DNA from: Synergistota bacterium
GTDB lineage: Bacteria > Synergistota > JAGHAJ01
DNA length: 6,359 bases
Assembly: GCA_021161545.1 (NCBI GenBank)
Contig: JAGHAJ010000028.1
Location: 1 to 6,359, forward strand
Direction: 5' to 3'
This document shows positions 1 through 5,999 of the stretch, piece by piece (the stretch's first letter is position 1; each line of letters opens with the position of its first letter). The notes under the pieces were generated by a model that saw only the letters and a list, made by a program, of their open reading frames with translations, was not told the origin of the DNA and did no database searches. The translations under genes and the position numbers were made by a program.

Positions 1-1944
1 AGATATCCAACATATATGGTCTTTTATACAGTGAAGGGATACGATGTCCTCTTTGGGTTGATTGCTATAGTTATGGTGCTGGAGGCTACAAGGAGGACTA
101 TTGGATGGATACTGCCTGCTATAGTTATAGGCTTTCTGGTTTATGGCATTCAGGATACCAACTTTAATTGGCATAGGTTTGTTCAGTATCTGTATCTCGA
201 CCAAGGGATATTTGGAATACCATTTTTTGTTATGACTATATATGTGTTTGCATTTATATTCTTTGGAGCTTTTCTCCTGAAAGTCGGTGTTAGTGACTAT
301 GTAACCCAGCTGATGATATCTCTGTTTGGCGCTCGTTCTGGTGGACCTGCGAAGGCTGCTGTTGTTTCGAGTGGACTCATGGGCACTGTTAGCGGAAGCT
401 CCGTGGCCAATGTCCTAACTACGGGCACATTTACCATTCCACTTATGAAGAAGGCAGGTTATCCGCCTGAAACAGCGGGTGCGGTGGAGCCAGTGGCTTC
501 TACGGGTGGACAACTTATGCCACCTATTATGGGTGCTGCTGCATTTATTATGTCACAGTTTTTGGGTATTCCATATAATAAGATAATAATTGCAGCCGTC
601 CTGCCGGCTATTATTTACTATGCAGGTGTGTATATATTCATAGACCTTGAAACGAAAAGATTGGGACTCAAGGGTCTGTCCAAAGAAAAATTTGCACCGC
701 TTATCTACTTTGCTCGTAAGCTCTATATCCTGTTACCCATAGTCATTATAACGGTTGCACTTGTATGGGGAATTGCACCTCATATAGCTGGTATTTCCTC
801 TTTGGGTATAGCTATATGGGTGGCATGGATATCAAAGGATGAAATAAAGGGTCAAGAACAGATTTATACAGCTGTGGTATTAGCTACAATTTTGCTTATG
901 TTTACTGGAGAGGCTCTTGCGTATGTGAGCGCTATTTCACTTGTGGGCATTGCCATTGTATTGACAGCACTGGCTTTTACGACGAAACACATTGAGTTTA
1001 ATGAGAAGTTTCTTATGAGTATTCTCTTTATCTCGTTTGTTGCTTTCATGAAACTTATAGGGATAAGGAAGGAGTCTATCCTTCTCACAAGCGGTGTCTT
1101 TGGTATAATGTTCTCTCTTATTGTGGGTTACTTTTCTAAGACGCCTGAAGGGAGAAACATGTATAGTGCTACCTATGAGTCTATGATAGATGCGGGTAAG
1201 ACGAGTTCTAGCGTTATGCTTGCTGCAGCAAGTGCTGGGCTAATACAGGGTGTGCTTACCATGACAGGATTGGTTACGAGCCTTGGATATAAACTCATAG
1301 CCCTCACTGGCGGTAATTTAATACTACTGCTCGTGATGGCAATGGTGTTTAGCCTTATACTTGGTATGGGTGTGCCAACTACGGCAAATTATGTTATAAC
1401 ATCGCTTGTGGCAGCTCCAGCTATATACAATGCTGTTGCCTATACGGGGACAGGAATTTACACACAGCATGTATTGGGTTATGGTCCACCAATTGCATTA
1501 CTGGCAGCGCACTTCTTTGTCTTTTACTTTGGGATACTGGCAGATCTTACGCCTCCTGTTGCCTTGGCTTCGTATGCTGGATCTGCACTTGCCAAAAGCG
1601 ATTTCTGGCAGACCTCGAGAAATGCAGTGAAATATGCACTGGCTGGATATATAGGACCCTATATATACTTTATGCATCCTCACATGTTCCTGATAACTGT
1701 TAATTCTTGGGATACAATGATGGTTCTGAAAGTGCTTTACTTCTTGGTGGGAACAATATTTGTTATGTACCTCTTCGGAGTGGGACTTACTGGGTATTTT
1801 GGAAGACATATAAAACCGTGGATGCGAATCTTAGCTGTTGTGCTTGCGTTTGCAAGTGCAAGCCTCAATATTACGATTGTTTTGGTTAGTGCAGCAGTTA
1901 TGTTTGGCTTGAGGCTTATGCTGCGTGGTAAACCTGCGACATGA
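1..1944 (+). CDS. TRAP transporter fused permease subunit (4TM-12TM, DctQM/TAXI type), 5'-truncated by window
   Basis: Integral inner-membrane permease of a tripartite ATP-independent periplasmic transporter. In TAXI-type systems a periplasmic solute receptor delivers an organic acid or amino acid and the fused small-plus-large permease moves it in with Na+ or H+. The reading frame is open to base 1, and the ATG at 16 falls inside a segment (EATRRTIGW at about residue 23) that in this family normally follows more N-terminal sequence, so the true start lies upstream. The visible 642-plus residues are almost entirely hydrophobic helices. Family landmarks include SSGLMGTVSGSSVANV near residue 118, EPVASTGGQLMPPIMGAAAF near 158, GMGVPTTANY near 450 and ADLTPPVALASYAGSALA near 508. 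Substrate cannot be told from sequence. The receptor gene is not in the window and is probably upstream. It ends 131 bp before nth and appears to be a separate transcription unit. Confidence 0.93.
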   Translation, partial: RYPTYMVFYTVKGYDVLFGLIAIVMVLEATRRTIGWILPAIVIGFLVYGIQDTNFNWHRFVQYLYLDQGIFGIPFFVMTIYVFAFIFFGAFLLKVGVSDYVTQLMISLFGARSGGPAKAAVVSSGLMGTVSGSSVANVLTTGTFTIPLMKKAGYPPETAGAVEPVASTGGQLMPPIMGAAAFIMSQFLGIPYNKIIIAAVLPAIIYYAGVYIFIDLETKRLGLKGLSKEKFAPLIYFARKLYILLPIVIITVALVWGIAPHIAGISSLGIAIWVAWISKDEIKGQEQIYTAVVLATILLMFTGEALAYVSAISLVGIAIVLTALAFTTKHIEFNEKFLMSILFISFVAFMKLIGIRKESILLTSGVFGIMFSLIVGYFSKTPEGRNMYSATYESMIDAGKTSSSVMLAAASAGLIQGVLTMTGLVTSLGYKLIALTGGNLILLLVMAMVFSLILGMGVPTTANYVITSLVAAPAIYNAVAYTGTGIYTQHVLGYGPPIALLAAHFFVFYFGILADLTPPVALASYAGSALAKSDFWQTSRNAVKYALAGYIGPYIYFMHPHMFLITVNSWDTMMVLKVLYFLVGTIFVMYLFGVGLTGYFGRHIKPWMRILAVVLAFASASLNITIVLVSAAVMFGLRLMLRGKPAT

Positions 1945-1997
1945 ATTAAGTAGGTGAGCGAAGCAGAAGCGGAGGGGGTAGGAAGTGTAGATTAAAT

Positions 1998-2027
1998 TTG
2001 TATGAGGTAAGACAGGAATGATATAAG
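1998..2027 (+). promoter_or_regulatory. Candidate sigma70-type promoter with extended -10 ahead of nth operon
   Basis: In the only real intergenic gap, TTGTAT (1998-2003) lies 18 bp upstream of TATAAG (2022-2027). The -10 is preceded by TG at 2019-2020 with one base between, which makes an extended -10. Predicted initiation is near 2034, about 40 nt ahead of the nth start. The placement is right for driving the six-gene run from nth to the macrodomain gene. It is judged by eye from hexamer matches only. Confidence 0.5.
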
Positions 2028-2029
2028 AG

Positions 2030-2084
2030 AAGCCCTTACTTTCCTTTGAAATAAAAAGGGGAAGAGGGGCTTGTTTTGTGTGTT
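2030..2084 (+). terminator. Candidate Rho-independent terminator after the TRAP permease, overlapping the nth leader
   Basis: An imperfect hairpin has arms 2030-2047 (starting AAGCCC) and about 2055-2072 (ending GGGGCTT). Roughly 16 of 18 pairs form, counting G-U wobbles, with a two-base internal mismatch. A T-rich tract (GTTTTGTGTGTT) follows at 2073-2084. It would end read-through from the TRAP gene. The 3' arm also contains the purine-rich GAGGGG that is the best ribosome binding site for nth, so the structure could instead hide or expose that site. A transcript starting near 2034 would lose the outer base pairs and fold less stably. Confidence 0.5.
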
Positions 2085-2753
2085 ATCATTATGTATATGA
2101 AGGATTCAGATATTCGTGAGGTTTTGAAGATACTTCGGGAGAACTACAAGAAGTGGAAGTTGCCCGCGGTTTCAGAGATATCTGCTGAGGGTAGTAACCC
2201 GTTTAAGGTATTGATTGCTACGCTCCTGAGTCTCAGGACAAAAGACGATACTACTCGTGAAGCAGCAAAGAGGCTTTTTGAGCGTGCATCTACACCCTCA
2301 GAGATGCTACTACTGGGGGAGAAAGAGATTGCAAAGCTTATATACCCGGTTGGTTTCTACAGGAGAAAGGCAAGGAATATACTTGAAATATCTGAGATAT
2401 TGCTTAAAAGGTTTGGCGGGAATGTACCCAATGACCTGGATGACCTTCTCCTGTTGCCTGGTGTTGGGAGAAAAACTGCCAATCTTGTGCTAACTGAGGC
2501 TTTCAATAAAATGGGTATATGTGTAGACACACATGTTCACAGGATATCCAACAGATTGGGTTATGTAAGGACAAGAACTCCAAAAGATACAGAGATGGCC
2601 TTGAGGGGAAAGCTACCTACCGAATACTGGAAGGTATATAATTCTCTTTTGGTTGCGTTGGGGCAGAATGTGTGCAAACCTATATCACCTATGTGTAGCG
2701 TGTGCCCGGTAGAGCAGTTCTGTGATAAAGTTGGTGTTGAAAGGAGGCGTTAA
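2076..2753 (+). CDS. nth: Endonuclease III (DNA glycosylase/AP lyase)
   Basis: Base-excision repair enzyme that removes oxidised pyrimidines and cuts the abasic site by beta-elimination. The helix-hairpin-helix LPGVGRKTA sits near residues 127-135 with catalytic Lys133. The catalytic Asp151 is in VDTHVHR. The [4Fe-4S] loop is Cys200-X6-Cys207-X2-Cys210-X5-Cys216. All these residues are offset by exactly 13 from E. coli Nth (Lys120, Asp138, Cys187/194/197/203), so the core is collinear and complete. From the TTG at 2076 the product is 225 residues. That start has a purine-rich GAGGGG (2064-2069) about 6 nt upstream, whereas ATGs at 2091 and 2097 (218 residues) lack a nearby Shine-Dalgarno; the start remains uncertain. 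The residue matching E. coli Gln41 is Arg54 (LSLRTKDD). First gene of the run; its stop is 2 nt before the next start. Confidence 0.96.
   Translation: MCVIIMYMKDSDIREVLKILRENYKKWKLPAVSEISAEGSNPFKVLIATLLSLRTKDDTTREAAKRLFERASTPSEMLLLGEKEIAKLIYPVGFYRRKARNILEISEILLKRFGGNVPNDLDDLLLLPGVGRKTANLVLTEAFNKMGICVDTHVHRISNRLGYVRTRTPKDTEMALRGKLPTEYWKVYNSLLVALGQNVCKPISPMCSVCPVEQFCDKVGVERRR
2742..2747 (+). promoter_or_regulatory. Ribosome binding site AGGAGG for the TTG-started Trm112-like gene
   Basis: A perfect AGGAGG lies in the last codons of nth, 8 nt before the TTG at 2756. It decides the start of the small downstream gene and indicates that it is translated despite the weak initiation codon. Confidence 0.75.
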
Positions 2754-2755
2754 GG

Positions 2756-2926
2756 TTGATAGATAAGGATTTGTTGGATATATTAGTATGCCCGAAGTGT
2801 AAGGGAGAACTGGTTTATGATGAACAGAAGGATATGCTTATATGTAGCAGATGTAAACTTGGTTATCCCATTAGAGATGGGATTCCTATAATGCTTATAG
2901 ATGAAGCTATAAAATTGGAGGGATAG
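2756..2926 (+). CDS. Trm112-like small zinc-ribbon protein (UPF0434/YcaR family)
   Basis: A 56-residue protein starting at TTG. It reads [15 protein letters not shown]..., with Cys12-X2-Cys15 and Cys30-X2-Cys33 forming a four-cysteine zinc-ribbon-like pair, then [11 protein letters not shown], the C-terminal signature of the Trm112p/YcaR family (LLDILVCP...C..C...YPI.DGIP.ML). Bacterial members are usually about 60 residues, so this is full length. In eukaryotes and archaea Trm112 is an activating partner of several methyltransferases acting on tRNA, rRNA and release factor; bacterial relatives are poorly characterised, so any methyltransferase partner here is inference. It starts 2 nt after the nth stop and ends 2 nt before efp, and is likely co-transcribed with both. 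Its short length and TTG start make it easy to miss. Confidence 0.88.
   Translation: MIDKDLLDILVCPKCKGELVYDEQKDMLICSRCKLGYPIRDGIPIMLIDEAIKLEG
2863..2892 (+). promoter_or_regulatory. Weak candidate internal promoter ahead of efp
   Basis: A consensus TATAAT (2887-2892) lies 36 nt upstream of the efp start, with a poor -35 (TTATCC, 2863-2868) at 18-bp spacing. A perfect 7-bp palindrome (ATCCCAT, 5-nt loop, ATGGGAT; 2865-2883) fills the spacer. The stretch also codes conserved residues of the Trm112-like protein, so both patterns may be accidental. Confidence 0.25.
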
Positions 2927-2928
2927 GT

Positions 2929-3501
2929 ATGGGAGAACAGATAGGTATCAATGAAATCTACAGAGGTGCAAGGGTGGAAATGGATGGCACTCCTTATCAG
3001 ATTGTGGACTATGAGCATGTGAAACCGGGTAAAGGACAGGCATTTGCAAGAATCAAGATGAAGAATTTGCTTAATGGTAGAGTTGAACAATACACATTTA
3101 AATCTGCTGATACTCTTACACTGGCTGATTGTGTAGAGAAAGAGGTGGAGTACAGTTACTCGTATGGTGATGTTTTTGTTTTTATGGATTATAATACCTA
3201 TGAACAGATAGAGGTTGAAAAAGATGTTATAGGGGATAGGGCAGGTTTCCTGAAAGAGGGGGACCATGTTGGTGCTGTTATATATCAAGGCAGGGTTATA
3301 GATATAAACTTGCCTAAGTATGTTGTTCTGAGGGTTACAAAGACAGAAGTAGGGTTAAAGGGTGATAGAGTGAGTAAGGCTACTAAGCCTGCTGAAGTGG
3401 AGACCGGACTAACGGTCTCTGTTCCTATATTCATTAATGAGGGAGATCTCATAAAGATAGACACATCAACGGGTAAGTATATAGAAAGGGTTAAGGAATG
3501 A
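2929..3501 (+). CDS. efp: Translation elongation factor P
   Basis: Binds between the P and E sites of the ribosome and stimulates peptide bond formation at polyproline stalls. It is 190 residues, close to the usual 185-190. The N-terminal KOW-like domain carries the tip loop VKPGKGQAFAR, with the modifiable lysine at position 35 (Lys34 of E. coli). Two OB-type domains follow, with the family signatures YVVLRVTKTEVGLKGDR (about 128-145) and VPIFINEGDLIKIDTSTGKYIERV near the end. The tip lysine rather than arginine fits the beta-lysylation branch, and the EpmA gene directly follows. GGAGGG at 2917-2922, 6 nt before the ATG, is a strong ribosome binding site. The efp stop overlaps the epmA start in an ATGA arrangement, so the two are probably translationally coupled. 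Confidence 0.98.
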   Translation: MGEQIGINEIYRGARVEMDGTPYQIVDYEHVKPGKGQAFARIKMKNLLNGRVEQYTFKSADTLTLADCVEKEVEYSYSYGDVFVFMDYNTYEQIEVEKDVIGDRAGFLKEGDHVGAVIYQGRVIDINLPKYVVLRVTKTEVGLKGDRVSKATKPAEVETGLTVSVPIFINEGDLIKIDTSTGKYIERVKE

Positions 3502-4481
3502 GCCTTTATGAGAGATTATCTGCTAAGGAAGATACCATTAGAAGGCGACTTGAACTCTATAGTATTATAAGGAGGTACTTTGGGGAACGGGGGTTTCATG
3601 AGGTTGAGACACCCGTGCTTGCAAGGTGGTATGGGCTTGATATCAACATAGAGCCTTTTGCCACGCAATATACTGGGGAAAAGAAGCTGTATTTACAGGT
3701 TTCCCCTGAGTTTTTTTTGAAAAAACTCGTTATTGCTGGTTATGAAAAGGTCTTTGAGATTGCGCGGGTGTTTAGAAACGGGGAGTATACCCCTTTACAC
3801 AATCCAGAGTTTACTATGCTGGAGTGGTATGAACAGGGAAAGAACTATGAGGACATAATGAGCGATGTGGAGAACTTTTTGAGTTACATCTGTAGACGCT
3901 TTCATCCTGATTGGAACTTGAACACTTTTGTGCCATGGAAACGAATTTCGCTGAGAGAGATATTTTATGACCATACTGGTATAGATATAGATGAGTTTAA
4001 GGACGATGTTAAACCTTTCCTTGAAAAGGCGAGTATGCAGGGATATAATATAAAAGCAGGGTATAGCTGGGATGAGTTGTTCTTTCTGTTGTTTGTAGAT
4101 AAGGTTGAACCAAATATACCAAAGGATATTCCTCTTTTCGTTTATGATTATCCACACCCTCTTGGTGGTATGGCAAAGATGAAAGATGATTTTTATACTG
4201 AAAGGTTTGAACTTTATCTTGGTGGTGTGGAGATTGCTAACGGTTATTCGGAGTTGACTGACCCTGATGAGCAGTTGCGTAGATGGAAGATAGTTGGAGA
4301 TGCAATAGATGTTGACTTTATAGATGGGTTGAGAATGTATAAGGGGAGCATTGGAGGTGTTGCGGTAGGTCTGGATAGATTACTTATGCTTATGTTGGGC
4401 AAGGACGTGTTGGGAGATGTTATACTTTTTCCCTTTGGGGATGTAGGGGGGATTGATGGTGAAGATAGGTCTCATAAGTGA
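3498..4481 (+). CDS. epmA: EF-P--lysine lysyltransferase EpmA (PoxA/GenX, truncated LysRS paralog)
   Basis: Activates (R)-beta-lysine with ATP and transfers it to the tip lysine of EF-P. The 327 residues correspond to the class II lysyl-tRNA synthetase catalytic core without the anticodon-binding domain, as in E. coli EpmA (325). Visible motifs are GFHEVETPVL (32-41, motif 1 region), FEIARVFRNGEY...HNPEFTMLEWY (86-111, motif 2), GGVEIANGYSELTD (242-255) and GGVAVGLDRLLML (286-298, motif 3). Within motif 3, Ala289 aligns with E. coli Ala298, which is Gly in true LysRS and governs beta-lysine preference, so this is EpmA rather than a broken LysRS. The ATG overlaps the efp TGA by 4 nt; AAAGGG at 3485-3490 is a plausible ribosome binding site. 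The partner aminomutase EpmB is not in this window. The 3' end overlaps the next gene by 26 nt. Confidence 0.95.
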   Translation: MSLYERLSAKEDTIRRRLELYSIIRRYFGERGFHEVETPVLARWYGLDINIEPFATQYTGEKKLYLQVSPEFFLKKLVIAGYEKVFEIARVFRNGEYTPLHNPEFTMLEWYEQGKNYEDIMSDVENFLSYICRRFHPDWNLNTFVPWKRISLREIFYDHTGIDIDEFKDDVKPFLEKASMQGYNIKAGYSWDELFFLLFVDKVEPNIPKDIPLFVYDYPHPLGGMAKMKDDFYTERFELYLGGVEIANGYSELTDPDEQLRRWKIVGDAIDVDFIDGLRMYKGSIGGVAVGLDRLLMLMLGKDVLGDVILFPFGDVGGIDGEDRSHK

Positions 4482-5022
4482 TACGCATGGGGATTATATT
4501 GCTTGGAATAAGGCATTGCTGGTGTGGAGTGATGTTGATCTTATCCTACATGCTGGTGATGTCCTGTATCATGGGCCGAGAAACCAGATGACAGAAGGGT
4601 ATAATCCGCAAAAGCTGGTAGAAGTGATAAATAGTTGCAAGATTCCTATCATCTTCACAAGAGGAAATTGTGATTCACCTATAGACATGGAGGTTATAAG
4701 GAGACCGTTTAATGATGGGTATTCCTTTATTGCCATTGGTGACATCTTTATTATGGTGCATCATGGTGATAGGTATACAGATGCTCAGATTAAGGAGTAT
4801 ATAGAAAATTATGGTATAGATGTGGTTGTTTCTGGTCATACGCATGTTTTTGGTATCAGGAGGGAACAGGGGGCACTCCTTGTGAATCCGGGTTCGCCTT
4901 CTATACCCAAAGGTTCTGGCATTCCAACAGTAGGTGTTATAGAAAATAGGCTGGTAAAAATACTGGATATGGATGGTAACACTCTGGCAAAGGAGGTGAT
5001 AGGGTATGGAAGTGAGGATTAA
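4456..5022 (+). CDS. yfcE: YfcE-like metallophosphodiesterase
   Basis: Calcineurin-like two-metal phosphoesterase, most similar in layout to E. coli YfcE and archaeal MJ0936-type enzymes; these hydrolyse phosphodiester bonds in vitro and their natural substrate is unsettled. Counting from the ATG at 4456, metal ligands appear in order: Asp9 and His11 (SDTHGD), Asp35 (HAGD), Asn71 (RGNCD), His103 (VHHGD), His128 and His130 (SGHTH). The segment GDVLYHGPRN and the closing NPGSPSIPKG are YfcE-like. At 188 residues it is full length. TTG (4453), ATG (4456) and GTG (4459) stand in tandem behind AGGGGGG (4445-4451). ATG is chosen, but GTG would give the family-typical MKIGLISDTHG and slightly better spacing. 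It begins inside the epmA 3' end, so translational coupling is likely. Confidence 0.92.
   Translation: MVKIGLISDTHGDYIAWNKALLVWSDVDLILHAGDVLYHGPRNQMTEGYNPQKLVEVINSCKIPIIFTRGNCDSPIDMEVIRRPFNDGYSFIAIGDIFIMVHHGDRYTDAQIKEYIENYGIDVVVSGHTHVFGIRREQGALLVNPGSPSIPKGSGIPTVGVIENRLVKILDMDGNTLAKEVIGYGSED
4989..5000 (+). promoter_or_regulatory. Near-perfect ribosome binding site for the macrodomain gene
   Basis: AAAGGAGGTGAT matches the anti-Shine-Dalgarno of 16S rRNA along its full length. It lies within the 3' end of the phosphodiesterase gene, with the AGGAGG core 9 nt before the ATG at 5006. It suggests strong, independent initiation for the last gene of the run. Confidence 0.8.
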
Positions 5023-5542
5023 TGATACGGTTTTGAGTCTTCATAAGGGCGATATTACTGAGTGTGAGGTTGATGCAATAGTCAATGCGGCGAATAACCA
5101 TTTGTGGATGGGAGCAGGTGTTGCAGGTGCTATAAAGAGCAAGGGGGGAACGGAAATAGAAAAGGAGGCTGTAAGTAAGGGCCCAATCCCTGTTGGTGAG
5201 GCTGTGGTTACGACTGCAGGTGGGTTGAAGGCGAAGTATGTAATACATGCGGCAGTAATGGGACAGGACCTTCTTACAGATGAGAAGAAGATAAGAAATG
5301 CAACCTATAATTCACTTCTTCGTGCAGATGAACTTAAACTTGAGAGTATTGCATTTCCTGCGTTTGGCACCGGTGTTGGAGGATTTCCTATGGATAGGTG
5401 TGCCCGTGTTATGCTTGATGAGACTAAACTTTACCTCAAGGAAAATGAAGACACATCCTTACGTAAGGTTATCTTTACGCTATATTCGGAAAATGCGTAT
5501 AAAGAATTTGAAAAGGTGATGAAAGAGCTTTTCGGTGAATAG
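5006..5542 (+). CDS. Macrodomain (ADP-ribose-binding/processing) protein
   Basis: A single stand-alone macrodomain of 178 residues, predicted cytoplasmic. Landmarks are KGDITECEVDAIVNAANN (14-31), the first ligand loop MGAGVAGAIKSKGG (35-48), VPVGEA-like IPVGEAVVTTAGG (61-73), YVIHAAV (78-84) and the phosphate-binding loop FPAFGTGVGGFPMD (117-130). Macrodomains bind ADP-ribose and many remove it from proteins, nucleic acids or O-acetyl-ADP-ribose. MacroD/YmdB-type enzymes have Asp in GGGVDGAI; here that position is Ala40 (GAGVAGAI), so it is not a canonical YmdB and resembles the Af1521-like group more. Activity and substrate are therefore open. It overlaps the phosphodiesterase gene by 17 nt and ends the + strand run, one base from the convergent PEBP gene. 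Confidence 0.92.
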   Translation: MEVRINDTVLSLHKGDITECEVDAIVNAANNHLWMGAGVAGAIKSKGGTEIEKEAVSKGPIPVGEAVVTTAGGLKAKYVIHAAVMGQDLLTDEKKIRNATYNSLLRADELKLESIAFPAFGTGVGGFPMDRCARVMLDETKLYLKENEDTSLRKVIFTLYSENAYKEFEKVMKELFGE

Positions 5543-5543
5543 A

Positions 5544-5999
5544 CTATCTGCCGTACTTACCGTAGGTCTCTGCTGTTGATAATATGTGTCCCTCTATCAG
5601 CTGTAAGAGTTCTTGTTTTGTGATACCAGCTCTTGCGTTTAATAGGGTATCGAGAGCATACAGCTTGAAAAAGTAGCGGTGGGGTCTGCCATGGGGAGGG
5701 CAGGGTCCACCGTAGCCTATCTTTCCAAAATCGTTCTTCCCCTGCTTTGTTCCATCTGGCAGTGTCTCTTTTTTGGGTATGTTTTGTTTTAGCTCCTTCA
5801 TGTTCTTTGGAATGTTGTATATAACCCAGTGTACCCATACACCAGCAGGTGCATCTGGGTCATCACAAATAAGTGCAAAACTCTCTGTCCCATCGGGTGC
5901 ATCTGACCATGTTAATTGTGGTGATATATCTTTTCCATCGCAGGTATGTATCTTAGGTATTAACCCACCCTCTCTGAATGCTTTACTCTCTATCTTCAT
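5544..5999 (-). CDS. YbhB/YbcL-family (PEBP, Raf kinase inhibitor-like) protein
   Basis: Phosphatidylethanolamine-binding-protein fold, 151 residues, close to E. coli YbhB (about 158). Conserved parts of the anion/phospho-ligand pocket are CDGKDISPQLTW (20-31), CDDPDAPAG (45-53) with Asp47 and Asp49, VHWVIYNIP (56-64), and GYGGPCPPHGRPHRYFFKLYALD (95-117) with the GxHR-type strand. There is no signal peptide, so it is cytoplasmic. The biochemical role of bacterial members is not established. The ATG at 5999 lies inside the 3' end of the trehalose-phosphatase gene (17-nt overlap) and has GGAGGTGA (6006-6013 on the complement) 6 nt ahead, so both are read from one transcript. Its stop faces that of the macrodomain gene with one base between. 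Confidence 0.95.
   Translation of the reverse strand: MKIESKAFREGGLIPKIHTCDGKDISPQLTWSDAPDGTESFALICDDPDAPAGVWVHWVIYNIPKNMKELKQNIPKKETLPDGTKQGKNDFGKIGYGGPCPPHGRPHRYFFKLYALDTLLNARAGITKQELLQLIEGHILSTAETYGKYGR

Noticed and set aside
16-18. ATG at 16 as the real start of the TRAP permease
   Set aside because: The frame stays open to base 1, and the family has further N-terminal sequence before the EATRRTIGW segment, so the gene is cut by the window.
1498-1809. 103-codon minus-strand open frame within the TRAP permease
   Set aside because: Opposite a conserved permease segment containing ADLTPPVALASYA; composition looks like a coding shadow.
1843-1866. Inverted repeat CTTGC-GTTT-GCAAG near the 3' end of the TRAP permease gene
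   Set aside because: Lies within coding sequence 80 nt before the stop and lacks a T run, so it is not supported as a terminator.
2863-3288. 141-codon minus-strand open frame opposite efp
   Set aside because: It lies antisense to the well-conserved Trm112-like and efp genes, has no recognisable motif and no ribosome binding site that I can see; efp fully explains the stretch.
3398-3421. Hairpin GAGACCG-6 nt-CGGTCTC inside efp
   Set aside because: Perfect 7-bp stem but no T tract after it and it encodes the VETGLTVS segment of EF-P; a few such stems are expected by chance in a window this size.
3795-4157. 120-codon minus-strand open frame opposite epmA
   Set aside because: Antisense shadow of conserved EpmA motif 2 and flanking sequence; its product has no domain signature.
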